This document shows, piece by piece, positions 16,342 through 25,800 of a stretch of DNA of 64,000 nucleotides. Position 1 is the first letter of the stretch. The number at the start of each line of letters is the position of its first letter. Position numbers and translations under genes: made by a program. The DNA is from Ignavibacteriales bacterium. Lineage in GTDB: Bacteria > Bacteroidota > Ignavibacteria > Ignavibacteriales > Ignavibacteriaceae. Below the pieces are notes generated by a model. It searched no databases. It was not told where the DNA came from and was given only the letters and a program-made list of their open reading frames with translations. Where the stretch lies: assembly GCA_016709765.1 (NCBI GenBank), contig JADJMD010000008.1, forward strand, positions 62,001 through 126,000. Direction: 5' to 3'.

Positions 16342-17751
16342 TTATAGATTCTTTATCTCATTATTCAATTTTGTAATTGCATCTTTAGAATCGCCAAAAT
16401 ACATAAGTGCATTTGGATAGAAGAATAATTCGTTATCAATTCCTGCATAACCAGCGTTCATAGAACGTTTGTTTATTATAACTGTCTTTGCATAATCAAC
16501 ATTTAGAATTGGCATTCCAAAAATCGGACTGCTTTGATCGTGACGCGCAGCAGGATTTACAACATCATTTGCACCAATAACAATTACAACATCTGTATTA
16601 TTAAAATCATCATTAATATCTTCCATCGCAAGCAATTGATCGTACGGAACTTGTGCTTCTGCGAGTAACACGTTCATATGTCCGGGCATTCTACCAGCAA
16701 CAGGATGAATTGCAAATCGAACTTTAATATTTTTCTTTTCTAAAATGTTAACAAGATCGCGTACAGCGTGCTGTGCTTGTCCAACAGCCATTCCGTAACC
16801 TGGAACAATAATTACACTGCTTACAGAATCCAGCAACATCGCAAGTTCTTCAGAATCGATTGACTTAACATCGCCTTTTGGAGAAGTTGTAGATGAAACG
16901 GCTGCAGATCCCGCATTTGCCCATCCGCCAAGAACAACATTCATAAGCGAGCGATTCATACCTTTGCACATAATCATTGTTAAGATTATTCCGGATGCAC
17001 CAACAAGAGCGCCTGCAATAATCAAAACATTATTTCCTAACACAAATCCGGTCATCGATCCGGCTAAACCCGAATAAGAGTTTAGTAAAGATATTGCAAC
17101 AGGCATATCAGCACCACCGATTGGAAGAACTAATAAAACTCCAAGTATTAATGACACGGCAGTAATTAATAAAACAATGTTTATCATTGCCGGAAACATC
17201 ACAACATAAACACCCGCAGCAAGAACACCTAAAAACAATAATGCATTCAATGGGTGCTGCATTGGATACTTAACAACTTTTCCGGTTACAATTCCTTGTA
17301 ACTTTCCAAAAGCAATCATTGATCCGGTAAAAGTAACACCGCCTATCAGGATACTAAGAATAATTGCAACTCCCTGATCAATTGGAAGATTAAAAGGTAA
17401 ACCCGTATCAACCGGGTAATTTGGATTTTTCTTAAAGTATTCTGAAAGCGCAACTAATATTGAAGCACCGCCGCCGAATCCGTTTAACATTCCAACCATT
17501 TGCGGCATTCCGGTCATTGGAGTTTTAATTGCCATAACCAGACCAACAACAGACCCAATGATTGTTCCGATAATTATCCATTCAAAGGTAAGAACTTGCT
17601 GATCGAACAAAGTTGCCGCAATTGCAAGGAACATTCCTATTGCAGCATAAAGATTTCCTTTTCTTGCAGTCTTTGGTGATCCAAGAAATTTAATTCCGAA
17701 GATGAAGAAAATTGAAGCGACCAGATATGTGATTTCTATAACTATTTTCAT
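16342..17751 (-). CDS. pntB: Proton-translocating NAD(P) transhydrogenase subunit beta
   Basis: A 469-residue inner-membrane protein. Residues 1 to about 270 hold eight or nine hydrophobic helices, including the conserved GMPQMVGMLNGFGGGAS loop. The C-terminal domain III (from SVSSVIIVPGYGMAVGQAQH onward) binds NADP(H), with GRMPGHMNVLLAEA and VIVIGANDVVNPAA segments typical of PntB. With PntA1 and PntA2 it uses the proton gradient to reduce NADP+ by NADH. The length matches the family, and the gene is intact. It starts eight bases after pntA2. Confidence 0.95.
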   Translation of the reverse strand: MKIVIEITYLVASIFFIFGIKFLGSPKTARKGNLYAAIGMFLAIAATLFDQQVLTFEWIIIGTIIGSVVGLVMAIKTPMTGMPQMVGMLNGFGGGASILVALSEYFKKNPNYPVDTGLPFNLPIDQGVAIILSILIGGVTFTGSMIAFGKLQGIVTGKVVKYPMQHPLNALLFLGVLAAGVYVVMFPAMINIVLLITAVSLILGVLLVLPIGGADMPVAISLLNSYSGLAGSMTGFVLGNNVLIIAGALVGASGIILTMIMCKGMNRSLMNVVLGGWANAGSAAVSSTTSPKGDVKSIDSEELAMLLDSVSSVIIVPGYGMAVGQAQHAVRDLVNILEKKNIKVRFAIHPVAGRMPGHMNVLLAEAQVPYDQLLAMEDINDDFNNTDVVIVIGANDVVNPAARHDQSSPIFGMPILNVDYAKTVIINKRSMNAGYAGIDNELFFYPNALMYFGDSKDAITKLNNEIKNL

Positions 17752-17759
17752 TTTTCAAC

Positions 17760-18041
17760 TCACTTCTTTTTAAACATTTTTAACATGCGATCAGTAACAA
17801 GAAATCCGCCAATTACATTAATCATGGCGAATGCAACTGCAATCAATCCAAGAATTGTACTGATTGTAAATTGCTCAAGTCCTGCACTTAAAATCGCACC
17901 AACAATTGTAATTCCTGATATTGCATTTGAGCCTGACATAAGTGGCGTATGCAACGTTGGGGGTACTTTTGTGATGAGTTCAAAACCCACAAAAATTGCA
18001 AGTGCAAAAACGTACACGTGCATTAAAAATATATAATCCAT
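17760..18041 (-). CDS. pntAB: NAD(P) transhydrogenase subunit alpha part 2 (membrane)
   Basis: A 93-residue small membrane subunit with three hydrophobic helices. It carries GFELITKVPPTLHTPLMSGSNA, the hallmark loop of the transhydrogenase domain II alpha segment, and ends FLVTDRMLKMFKKK. As in Rhodospirillum, alpha is split into a soluble NAD-binding part and this membrane part. The position between pntA1 and pntB confirms it. Confidence 0.95.
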   Translation of the reverse strand: MDYIFLMHVYVFALAIFVGFELITKVPPTLHTPLMSGSNAISGITIVGAILSAGLEQFTISTILGLIAVAFAMINVIGGFLVTDRMLKMFKKK

Positions 18042-18072
18042 TGTTAACCTTTAATTTTTCATTATAATAAAC

Positions 18073-18537
18073 TTATTTAAGAAGATCTTTAACTCTTTGA
18101 TTTATCACTTCACCATTGTGAGTAATTAACGATCCTTTAACAATTTCATCTTCAAGCTTTAATGTAACTGTTCCTTCTTTGCCTATATGCTGAATAAGAC
18201 TGAGAATATTTTTGGAATACATTTCACTTGAGTGAGTAGGAACAAGGCTTGGTAAATTTGCTTCGCCGATTATTGATACGCTATGTTTTTTAATGGTTTT
18301 ACCTCGCTCACTTATTTCACAATTTCCGCCAAACTCAGTTGCCATATCAAGTACAACACTACCCGGACGCATATGCTTAACCATTTCTTCCGAAACAAGA
18401 ATAGGAGCTTTTTTACCTGGAACAAGTGCAGTTGTAATAACAATATCAGCTTCAGTAACGTGTTTGAAAATTGTCTCTTTTTGTTTTTGTAGAAATTCGG
18501 GTGTTGCTTCTTTAGCATAACCGCCAGCATCCTGCAT
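18073..18537 (-). CDS. pntA: NAD(P) transhydrogenase subunit alpha part 1, C-terminal fragment after frameshift
   Basis: This 154-residue frame holds the second half of the soluble NAD(H)-binding subunit: MQDAGGYAKEATPEFLQKQ, DIVITTALVPGKKAPILV, GSVVLDMATEFGGNCE and EANLPSLVPTHSSEMYSKN are all typical of PntA domain I. It has no start of its own with a Shine-Dalgarno. In the same frame, upstream codons continue the protein (RLGAVVEVSDIRTAVKEEVQ) back to about 18640, where it meets the N-terminal fragment. Restoring one A in the A4 run at 18639-18642 (minus strand) rejoins them. If the break is real, the transhydrogenase lacks a working soluble subunit. Confidence 0.85.
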   Translation of the reverse strand: MQDAGGYAKEATPEFLQKQKETIFKHVTEADIVITTALVPGKKAPILVSEEMVKHMRPGSVVLDMATEFGGNCEISERGKTIKKHSVSIIGEANLPSLVPTHSSEMYSKNILSLIQHIGKEGTVTLKLEDEIVKGSLITHNGEVINQRVKDLLK

Positions 18538-18632
18538 ATCTTCAGCGCCTTCAACTTCTATAAATCTGCCACCAAGACTTTGAACTTCCTCTTTTACCGC
18601 TGTTCTGATATCAGAAACCTCTACAACAGCGC

Positions 18633-19217
18633 CTAATCTTTTGCTGTACCAAGAGCCTGCAAACCAGCAACTCCAGCACCCATTATTACAACTTTTGCAG
18701 GAGAGATTGTTCCGGCAGCGGTCATCATTAACGGAAAGATTTTTCCAAGTTCATTGGCAGCCATCAATACGCTTTTATAACCTGCAATGTTTGCCTGCGA
18801 ACTTAAGACGTCCATCTTTTGCGCAAGCGTAGTTCTTGGAATCATATCCATAGAAATTAGATCGATTCCTTTTTCAGCACATTTCTTTGCAATATCTGTG
18901 TAATGAAGTATGTAGACAAAAGAGATTAATAGTGTTCCCTTCTTCATTAAATCAATTTCATTTTTTCCTGCATTTGGATGATCAATCGGACGCTGAACTT
19001 TAAAAACCAGATCAGCATTAGCGTAAAGATCTGTTAAGGAATCAATAATTTTTGCCCCAGCTTTTTGATACTGTTCATTTGTAAATCCGGCATTAAATCC
19101 GGCATCTTTTTCAATTTGAACTTCGTATCCCGCCTTAATAAGTTTAGGAACAACATCCGGTACGCAGGCTACGCGATTTTCACCGGCCATTATTTCTTTT
19201 GGAACTGAAATTACCAC
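18633..19217 (-). CDS. pntA: NAD(P) transhydrogenase subunit alpha part 1, N-terminal fragment
   Basis: This 194-residue frame is the first half of PntA1: ENRVACVPDVVPKLIKAGYEVQ, FKVQRP, LISFVYILHYTDIAKKCAEK, SMDMIPRTTLAQKMDVLSSQ, and the start of the Rossmann fold GAGVAGLQALGTAK. It stops at Asp-TAG just after GTAK, where the family continues KRLGA. A single-base deletion in AAAA (18639-18642) explains the stop. The span 18073-19217 is 1145 bases, one short of a multiple of three, and matches the usual ~380-residue subunit. GAGGAGGAAATT upstream supplies a strong Shine-Dalgarno for the ATG. Confidence 0.88.
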   Translation of the reverse strand: MVISVPKEIMAGENRVACVPDVVPKLIKAGYEVQIEKDAGFNAGFTNEQYQKAGAKIIDSLTDLYANADLVFKVQRPIDHPNAGKNEIDLMKKGTLLISFVYILHYTDIAKKCAEKGIDLISMDMIPRTTLAQKMDVLSSQANIAGYKSVLMAANELGKIFPLMMTAAGTISPAKVVIMGAGVAGLQALGTAKD

Positions 19218-19365
19218 AGAATTTCCTCCTCTGTTGATAGAATTAAAATTTTAGTTACAAAACTAATCACTTACGTTAGCTAATCCAATAAAATTATTAG
19301 AAAACTGTTGTAACAATTTTTATTACGTACCGCTATACTCTGTTAATTTTCTCTTCAATTTATTG

Positions 19366-19397
19366 TTTGACTTTAGCAACTGTTTATTATACTTTTG
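19366..19397 (+). promoter_or_regulatory. Bacteroidota-type promoter of the T9SS cargo operon
   Basis: TTTG at 19366-19369 and TACTTTTG at 19390-19397 (exact TAnnTTTG) are separated by 20 bases, the spacing expected for Bacteroidota vegetative promoters. The start codon of the first cargo gene is at 19449, giving a leader of about 45 bases. The 231-base gap (19218-19448) holds nothing else obvious. Confidence 0.7.
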
Positions 19398-19448
19398 ATT
19401 AGTTCTTTTAACTAATGGGTTTAATATTTCACTTCTCTAGGGGCTCTT

Positions 19449-21044
19449 ATGAAAAGATCTATAATAATTATTCTATTATGGATAACACAGTTTTCTAATT
19501 TACATTCTCAAGTTTCTGAAAACTGGTTAACTTTTTTTGATTTTGATTCTTTAAATGTAAATAATCTCGAAACCGTGGTCTCCAATCAAGGAAGTATGCG
19601 ATCACGTTGGATTAGCCTTCCATTAGGTACATCCAATCTGATTATATATGATCAGGGACCTTGGTTTATCGGAAAAATAAATGGCGAACCTATCTTATCA
19701 ATTGTTCAATGGTTTAGTTGTTGGAATTATTCTCCGGGGCCAATAATTCAAAATCAAGCTGCGATGCTGATCAATCCAGAAGATTCACTTCGTTACAGAG
19801 TTTACAAAATTTCTAAAGGAGATGATCAGACGAATCCGGATTACGCTGAATGGCCAACGGATTTTGGTGCACCTATAGATGAAAATGGAAATCCATTAAT
19901 TAAAGGCGATCAGACTCTTTGGACATTGTTTAATAGTTTGGATAGTACCGCTATTCAAACCAACTGGAATGAGCCTTTAAAAACCTCACCAATAGAAATT
20001 CATGAAACCATATTCTCTCGAAACGGAAATGAAAATGATTTTACGGATATATTTTCTAACGTAGTGTTTATGGAATATGAGTTTATTAATAAAAGTATTT
20101 ATCAAATCGATTCGGCATTTATTGGTTTTTGGTCAGACATAGATTTCAGGGCATTAGAAAATAGACCTGCTATAGATACTCTAAGACAATTAGGTTATTG
20201 CTGGAGTGAAGAAGATACGACTTTCGAAGGGACACATCCTCCAGCAATTGGATACTCTATGTTGTACGGACCAATTGTTCAAGACCCAAATAGTAATGCA
20301 GTTTTTAATGGAAAAGTTGTAAATGGTTTTAAGAATTTAAAATTAAATTCGTTCAGAGGTATTGCAGACGACTCTCACATTGATTCGCTAACCGGAAAGG
20401 TTAGATCAATGATGGATGCGCAGAATCTAGCAAGAGGTTTAACTTCTAATGGTTATCCTATCATTAATCCAATAACAAATCAACCTACAACATTTCCTTT
20501 TTCAGGTGATCCGATTACTGGCGAAGGCTGGGTTTATAATACATGGACATCGGGCGGAGCTGGATTTGTTTTCTTCTCAGGTCCTTTTAATATGGCGCCT
20601 AATGATACTCAGTGGGTTATGATTGCTTTAATACCAGCATATGGTAATACTGGTTTAAACAGCATCGAAATATTAAGAGAGAAAACTGATTTAATAAGAA
20701 GTATTTCTTATGATAGTCTGGCATTCGGGTCTATAAGTTACGGTATTACTGATGTTGAAGATAATTATAATGAAATTCCTGAAAATTTTTCTTTACTCCA
20801 AAACTATCCAAACCCGTTTAACCCAAATACAAAAATAAGTTGGCAGTCGCCAGTCAGCGGTCATCAAACCTTAAAGGTTTATGATGTTCTTGGAAATGAG
20901 GTTGCAACTCTGGTTAACGAGTACAAATCTGCAGGAAGTTATGAGGTCGAGTTTAATGCCTCTTCACTTTCCAGCGGAATATATTTTTATAGGTTAAATG
21001 CTGGCTCTTTTGTTCAAACAAAGAAAATGATTTTGATTAAATAA
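19449..21044 (+). CDS. T9SS cargo 1 of operon, divergent shared module
   Basis: A 531-residue secreted protein: signal peptide MKRSIIIILLWITQFSNLHSQ, a ~410-residue body and a sorting domain from LLQNYPNPFNPNTKISW to MILIK. The body aligns by eye with the module of the next gene: GDQTLWTLFN for GDEMTWCVYN, VFMEYEFINKSIYQIDSAF for IFIRYRLINTGTVVNKLDS, THPPAIGYSMLYGPI for SNPPAFFMKYLQGPI, and a late GW...GPF...QWVMIALIPAYGN...LNS tail. It lacks the calcium-loop-like segment. No enzyme motif is recognised. GAAAAGATC after a GGGGCTCTT leader gives only a weak Shine-Dalgarno. It heads the seven-gene operon. Confidence 0.75.
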   Translation: MKRSIIIILLWITQFSNLHSQVSENWLTFFDFDSLNVNNLETVVSNQGSMRSRWISLPLGTSNLIIYDQGPWFIGKINGEPILSIVQWFSCWNYSPGPIIQNQAAMLINPEDSLRYRVYKISKGDDQTNPDYAEWPTDFGAPIDENGNPLIKGDQTLWTLFNSLDSTAIQTNWNEPLKTSPIEIHETIFSRNGNENDFTDIFSNVVFMEYEFINKSIYQIDSAFIGFWSDIDFRALENRPAIDTLRQLGYCWSEEDTTFEGTHPPAIGYSMLYGPIVQDPNSNAVFNGKVVNGFKNLKLNSFRGIADDSHIDSLTGKVRSMMDAQNLARGLTSNGYPIINPITNQPTTFPFSGDPITGEGWVYNTWTSGGAGFVFFSGPFNMAPNDTQWVMIALIPAYGNTGLNSIEILREKTDLIRSISYDSLAFGSISYGITDVEDNYNEIPENFSLLQNYPNPFNPNTKISWQSPVSGHQTLKVYDVLGNEVATLVNEYKSAGSYEVEFNASSLSSGIYFYRLNAGSFVQTKKMILIK

Positions 21045-21048
21045 AGGT

Positions 21049-22761
21049 ATGAAAATGAAAAAATTGTTGTTTGTCCTACTGTTTATTTCCAGTTCTGTTT
21101 TTTCACAAACACAATACAGATTAAACATAAATGCTATAAATCTACCTATGGATAACAAAGGAATATTAGCCTATGTAAATATTCCGGATCCAAATCCTAT
21201 TATTGGTGGTTTAGGCGGAAAATATGGTGGACACGTTTTTTTATTTAGTGGCGGGTTTCTACTTGCAGGTTATGCAAATGATACTCTTTGGGCTAATGGT
21301 GTTGCTCCTTCTTCTCTAATTAATGATTATTTACCGGGTACTGTTGGTAATGATCCTTCTGATCCCAAAAATATAATTTACGTAGTTAAAAATACTGATT
21401 CTGATTTTGGGCAATCCTGGCAAGATTGGTTAAATGCTGTTTCACTCGGAGCAGATTTCTATGACGGAAATAATGATGGTATTTATAATCCAACAGATTT
21501 AAATGGAAATAATATTTGGGACACATCTGAAGATAAACCGGCTATAATTGGTGATGAAATGACCTGGTGTGTTTATAATGATGAGGTTCCTGCTAATCAA
21601 AGAATATATAATACTGTAACACCAAAAGGAATTGAAATTCAGCAAACAGTTGCCGCTTATGCTTCAACTCAAGCCCCGCTTGGCAATACAATCTTTATCC
21701 GTTACAGGTTAATTAATACAGGAACAGTTGTAAATAAACTTGATTCTGTAATCTTTGCTATGTATGCAGATCCGGATTTGGGTGATGCAAGTGATGATCT
21801 TATCGGATGTGATACTTTAGTAAATTCCGGTTTTATTTATAATAATGGAAATGATTATGAATATGGTTCAAATCCGCCAGCATTCTTTATGAAATATCTG
21901 CAGGGACCAATTTCATACATTCCGGGAGAATCATTTATTGATAACAACTCGAACAACACCTTTGAGTTAGGAATTGATACACCTTTAGATACAGCATATA
22001 ATCGCAGAGGAAATTTATTTAGTACTGAGTTTTTCCCGGGAGCAAAAAATTTAGATATTTCTGCAAGTATTTTAATGCGCGGCGGAGATCCGGAATTAAA
22101 TGATCCAACAAATCAAAGTGACGTCTATAATTATTTAAATGGTTTAACACGCATAGGCAATATTATTGACCCTTGCTATTTTACAATTGGTTCTGTGAAC
22201 GGTGGAGTTAATTGTGCAGAAGTAAATCCTTACTTGTGGTTCTCAGGTGATCCAGTTGCGAATATTGGATGGATTAATACTTCTGAAGGTGATTTAAGAA
22301 ATATAATCAGTTCAGGAAGATTTACACTCGAAGTAAATAGGCCAATTGATATTTGGGTTGGATATATCGTTGGACAAGGAACCAGTGCATTAAATTCGGT
22401 AACAGTAACTAGGAATTATGTTCAGAATGCTCAAGCTTATTTTAACAATAATTTTACCAATGGAACTGTAAGTGATGTTGATGATTTTTCAATTGTTACT
22501 GGGTATAACTTATACCAAAACTTCCCCAACCCATTTAATCCAAGCACAAAAATTATTTGGCAGTCTCCAGTTGCCGGTCATCAAACATTAAAAGTGTTTG
22601 ATGTACTTGGTAATGAAGTCGCAACATTAGTTGATGAAGTTAAACCTGCAGGAATTTACGAAGTGAATTTTGATGCTTCTGCCCTTTCGAGCGGAGTTTA
22701 TTTTTACAGATTAACTGCTGGTTCGTTTATTCAAACTAAGAAAATGATTTTAAGTAAATAA
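21049..22761 (+). CDS. T9SS cargo 2 of operon, core shared module
   Basis: A 570-residue secreted protein consisting almost entirely of the shared module. After signal peptide MKMKKLLFVLLFISSSVFSQ come LNINAINLPMDNKGILA, a GGFLLAGY strand, VKNTDSDFGQSW, an acidic segment DGNNDGIYNPTDLNGNN that resembles a dockerin or EF-hand calcium loop, GDEMTWCVYND, FIRYRLINTGTV, YADPDLGDASDDLIGCD, NPPAFFMKYLQGP and PGAKN. The sorting domain spans the last ~85 residues. It starts four bases after the preceding stop. Function unknown; a surface structural or binding role is inferred. Confidence 0.78.
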   Translation: MKMKKLLFVLLFISSSVFSQTQYRLNINAINLPMDNKGILAYVNIPDPNPIIGGLGGKYGGHVFLFSGGFLLAGYANDTLWANGVAPSSLINDYLPGTVGNDPSDPKNIIYVVKNTDSDFGQSWQDWLNAVSLGADFYDGNNDGIYNPTDLNGNNIWDTSEDKPAIIGDEMTWCVYNDEVPANQRIYNTVTPKGIEIQQTVAAYASTQAPLGNTIFIRYRLINTGTVVNKLDSVIFAMYADPDLGDASDDLIGCDTLVNSGFIYNNGNDYEYGSNPPAFFMKYLQGPISYIPGESFIDNNSNNTFELGIDTPLDTAYNRRGNLFSTEFFPGAKNLDISASILMRGGDPELNDPTNQSDVYNYLNGLTRIGNIIDPCYFTIGSVNGGVNCAEVNPYLWFSGDPVANIGWINTSEGDLRNIISSGRFTLEVNRPIDIWVGYIVGQGTSALNSVTVTRNYVQNAQAYFNNNFTNGTVSDVDDFSIVTGYNLYQNFPNPFNPSTKIIWQSPVAGHQTLKVFDVLGNEVATLVDEVKPAGIYEVNFDASALSSGVYFYRLTAGSFIQTKKMILSK

Positions 22762-22783
22762 GATTTAATAGTTGGAGGTTCAA

Positions 22784-25700
22784 GTGAAACTTTATCATTG
22801 GCTTGTTTTTGTTTCTTTAAATATTCTGTTTATAACTTTCGCTCAAGTTATTTCTCCAACAAGATTTCCAGTGCAGGAATACTTCCAAAACAATTATGAA
22901 TCTTGTTTGCTTAGTTTACCGAATAACGATTTAATAATGTTCTGGTATGACTCCACTGACAGCCAACTGAAGTCATCAAAAAGTACTGATGGAGGTTTAA
23001 TTTGGCAGGCTGAAAATATAATAATGGATTTGATTTCCAATGCATATGGTACTGATTTAAATGCGATTGTGCTTAGTTCAGGCAGAATATTATTAACTTA
23101 TCGTCAGGCACAATATTATGCTATTTATTCAGATGATAATGGATTATCATGGTCATCGCCAATCATTTTACCTACGAGATCATCTGCAATACAACGCATA
23201 CGGGTTTATTTTTCATCGCTATCAATCTCTTCAAATAATAACATAAACTTTACTTACAGTTATTCAAGTAGTAGTCATAATTTATACGAAGCAAAAAGTT
23301 TATTCAATCTCACAAGTTTGGATGGTATCACATGGTCTGGAATGGATACAATAGCAACAGATGGAAGAAATGGACAAATGATGAGTTTTGGAAACTCCAA
23401 AGAAATCGTTGTTTACCAGGATTCTACTGAAAATAACTTTGATATTTTTTGTAGAATTTCAACTGATGCAGGTTTTAATTGGAGTGATCCAATTTTATTA
23501 GTGGGAGAAAGTCTTTCACAAACAAATCCAAGAATAATCAAAGATACAAATGGAAAGACCTGGCTATATTACATTCAACAAGAAGCAACACCATTTGAAG
23601 GAATTGTTCAGTCAAATATAAAATTTATTTCCAGTTTAGATGATGGAGTTAGCTGGAGTGCACCAGAAAATTTTACAAAGTATGTTGGGTATGATGAAAA
23701 TTATAATTTAAGTTTATGGAATGGCAGACCTATTCTTTCTTTTACAAGTTCAAGAAATTTCAACCTTTCCGGCAGGTTTTTCCAGATTTATTTTACATTA
23801 GCTGATGTTTCAATAGATACAAATGTTCCGCCATTTATGTTTAAATTTCTTCATAGTTCAGAAAATCCCGGTCCTAATCAACCTTACGTTGTGCAGGCTT
23901 TTATCGATGATGATAAATCAATCTTATCAGTTAAGTTAAATACTTATACAAATCCACCGCCAACATATAACGAATTGGAAATGTATGATGATGGACTACA
24001 TTATGATTCTTTAGCCGGAGATAAAATATATGGAACAGCTATAATTCCAAATAGTTTTGGTGAGGAGATTATTTATACTTTTTCAATTGAAGATGATGAT
24101 AATAATGTGGTTCAATTAAATGGCGGAATTGTTAATGTGCCGGTGATGTTTGCTACTGATTCATATCTAATTGATGTTAATAATTTTAAACTTCCTATCA
24201 ATAGTAAAGGAATTCTTGCAGCAGTTCCAAGCAATGGGCAGCAAGGCGGTTTGTTTGAAGAATCAACAATACTTTTTTCCGGTGGTTTTTTTCTATCCGG
24301 TTTAAATAACGGCAATGTTTGGACCAATGCTTCTGCATCTGCTTCTTTAATCGAAGACTATATGCCAGGACCAGTCGGTAGTGATCCTAAAGACCCATAC
24401 AACAAGCTTTATTTGGTTAAAAGTTCAGATCCGCCTTTTGGTGCGGCCTGGCAAGTTTATTCCCACGCTGTTAATCTTGGCGCAGATTTTTATGATGGAG
24501 ATAATAATGGAGTTTATAATCCTGTTGATTTAAATAGTAATAATAGCTGGGATACAAATGAAGACAGACCTGATTTTTTGGGTGATGTTTCGGCTTGGTG
24601 TATTTATAATGATGCAAGTACTTGGAGAAGATATTCCGATCAACAACCAATGGGTATTGAAATACAACAAACAGTTTTTGCCTGGGGCGAAAATGTTATT
24701 GATCCGATTGACAATATGATTTTTGTACGATACAGAATTTTTAATATGGGTACAGTATCAAATAAATTTGATAGCGTATATTTTTCTGCCTGGTCAGATC
24801 CGGATTTGGGTAGTCCTGAAGACGATTTAGTTGGCAGTGATGTGTTTTTAAATTCTGGTTATGTTTACAATGATGGTTCGGATTTTAATTATGGCACAAA
24901 TCCACCAGCACTTGGAATACCGTTTTTACAAGGACCTGCAGCTTACATACCCGGTGAAACCTTTGTAGATATTAATGGTAATGAATTATATGATGATGGA
25001 ATTGATACACCAATTGATACTGCATATATGAACAATGGGCCTGTTCTAGGGATTCAATTTCTTCCTGGAGCAAAAAATCAGCAATTAAGTTCTTATATAC
25101 ATCTTATAGGTGGAGACCCATATTTAAGTGAACCAAATAGTGCTGTTGAAGCAAGAAACTACTTGTTAGGTTTAACCCGTATAGGAGAGCCAGTTGATCC
25201 TTGTAATTGGTCTTACGGTCAAGTATTGGGCGGTGTTAATTGTGCAACTCTTGATCCAGGGTTTTTATATTCAGGCAATCCTGTAACTAGTGTTGGTTGG
25301 ATAAATAGTGTCCCAGCTGATCATCGAATGTTCGTAAATTCTGGTCCATTTGCATTGGAATTGGATAAACCAATTGAGATAATTGTTTGTTATTTAGTTG
25401 GCAGAGGTTCAAGTGCATTAAATTCTGTTTCAGTTATGAAAGATATAACTGAAGAAGCAATCCAAATTTATAATTCTAACTTTACTGATATTCCTACAAG
25501 TATTAAAAACCAGCCTATAGTAATTTCTGAATTTAAATTAGACCAAAACTACCCCAACCCATTTAACCCAAGCACAAAAATTAGTTGGCAGTCTCCAGTC
25601 AGCAGTCATCAATCCCTAAAAATTTATGATGTTCTTGGAAATGAAGTTGCTACTTTAGTTAATGAATACAAATCTGCAGGAAGTTATGAAATAGTATTTA

Positions 25701-25789
25701 ATGCTTCTAAACTTTCAAGTGGAATATATTTTTATAGATTTACTGCTGGTTCTTTTGTTCAAACTAAGAAAATGATTTTAATTAAATAA
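22784..25789 (+). CDS. T9SS cargo 3: Asp-box propeller plus shared module
   Basis: About 1001 residues. The start is GTG 22784, because GGAGG lies five bases upstream; a TTG at 22772 overlaps that site. A signal peptide is followed by a propeller (residues ~20-340; STDGGLIW, SDDNGLSW, STDAGFNW, LDDGVSW). Next comes an Ig-like unit with MYDDGLHYDSLAGDKIYG (~350-460), then the shared module with DGDNNGVYNPVDLNSNN, GDVSAWCIYND and FVRYRIFNMGTV (~470-900), and the sorting domain. It has the same architecture as the gene at 27077. Its 3' end (25433-25638) is nearly identical to that gene. Confidence 0.8.
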   Translation: MKLYHWLVFVSLNILFITFAQVISPTRFPVQEYFQNNYESCLLSLPNNDLIMFWYDSTDSQLKSSKSTDGGLIWQAENIIMDLISNAYGTDLNAIVLSSGRILLTYRQAQYYAIYSDDNGLSWSSPIILPTRSSAIQRIRVYFSSLSISSNNNINFTYSYSSSSHNLYEAKSLFNLTSLDGITWSGMDTIATDGRNGQMMSFGNSKEIVVYQDSTENNFDIFCRISTDAGFNWSDPILLVGESLSQTNPRIIKDTNGKTWLYYIQQEATPFEGIVQSNIKFISSLDDGVSWSAPENFTKYVGYDENYNLSLWNGRPILSFTSSRNFNLSGRFFQIYFTLADVSIDTNVPPFMFKFLHSSENPGPNQPYVVQAFIDDDKSILSVKLNTYTNPPPTYNELEMYDDGLHYDSLAGDKIYGTAIIPNSFGEEIIYTFSIEDDDNNVVQLNGGIVNVPVMFATDSYLIDVNNFKLPINSKGILAAVPSNGQQGGLFEESTILFSGGFFLSGLNNGNVWTNASASASLIEDYMPGPVGSDPKDPYNKLYLVKSSDPPFGAAWQVYSHAVNLGADFYDGDNNGVYNPVDLNSNNSWDTNEDRPDFLGDVSAWCIYNDASTWRRYSDQQPMGIEIQQTVFAWGENVIDPIDNMIFVRYRIFNMGTVSNKFDSVYFSAWSDPDLGSPEDDLVGSDVFLNSGYVYNDGSDFNYGTNPPALGIPFLQGPAAYIPGETFVDINGNELYDDGIDTPIDTAYMNNGPVLGIQFLPGAKNQQLSSYIHLIGGDPYLSEPNSAVEARNYLLGLTRIGEPVDPCNWSYGQVLGGVNCATLDPGFLYSGNPVTSVGWINSVPADHRMFVNSGPFALELDKPIEIIVCYLVGRGSSALNSVSVMKDITEEAIQIYNSNFTDIPTSIKNQPIVISEFKLDQNYPNPFNPSTKISWQSPVSSHQSLKIYDVLGNEVATLVNEYKSAGSYEIVFNASKLSSGIYFYRFTAGSFVQTKKMILIK
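25433..25638 (+). repeat. Direct repeat copy, matches 29750-29955
   Basis: These 206 bases differ from 29750-29955 at four positions when aligned by eye (offset 4317). They encode the end of the shared module and the start of the sorting domain. Upstream the two genes are much more diverged. Confidence 0.85.
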
Positions 25790-25800
25790 TAGGAATAACT

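Noticed and set aside
22772..22783. Upstream TTG start for the cargo gene at 22784
   Set aside because: The TTG overlaps the GGAGG that serves the GTG at 22784, and the GTG gives a better signal peptide.
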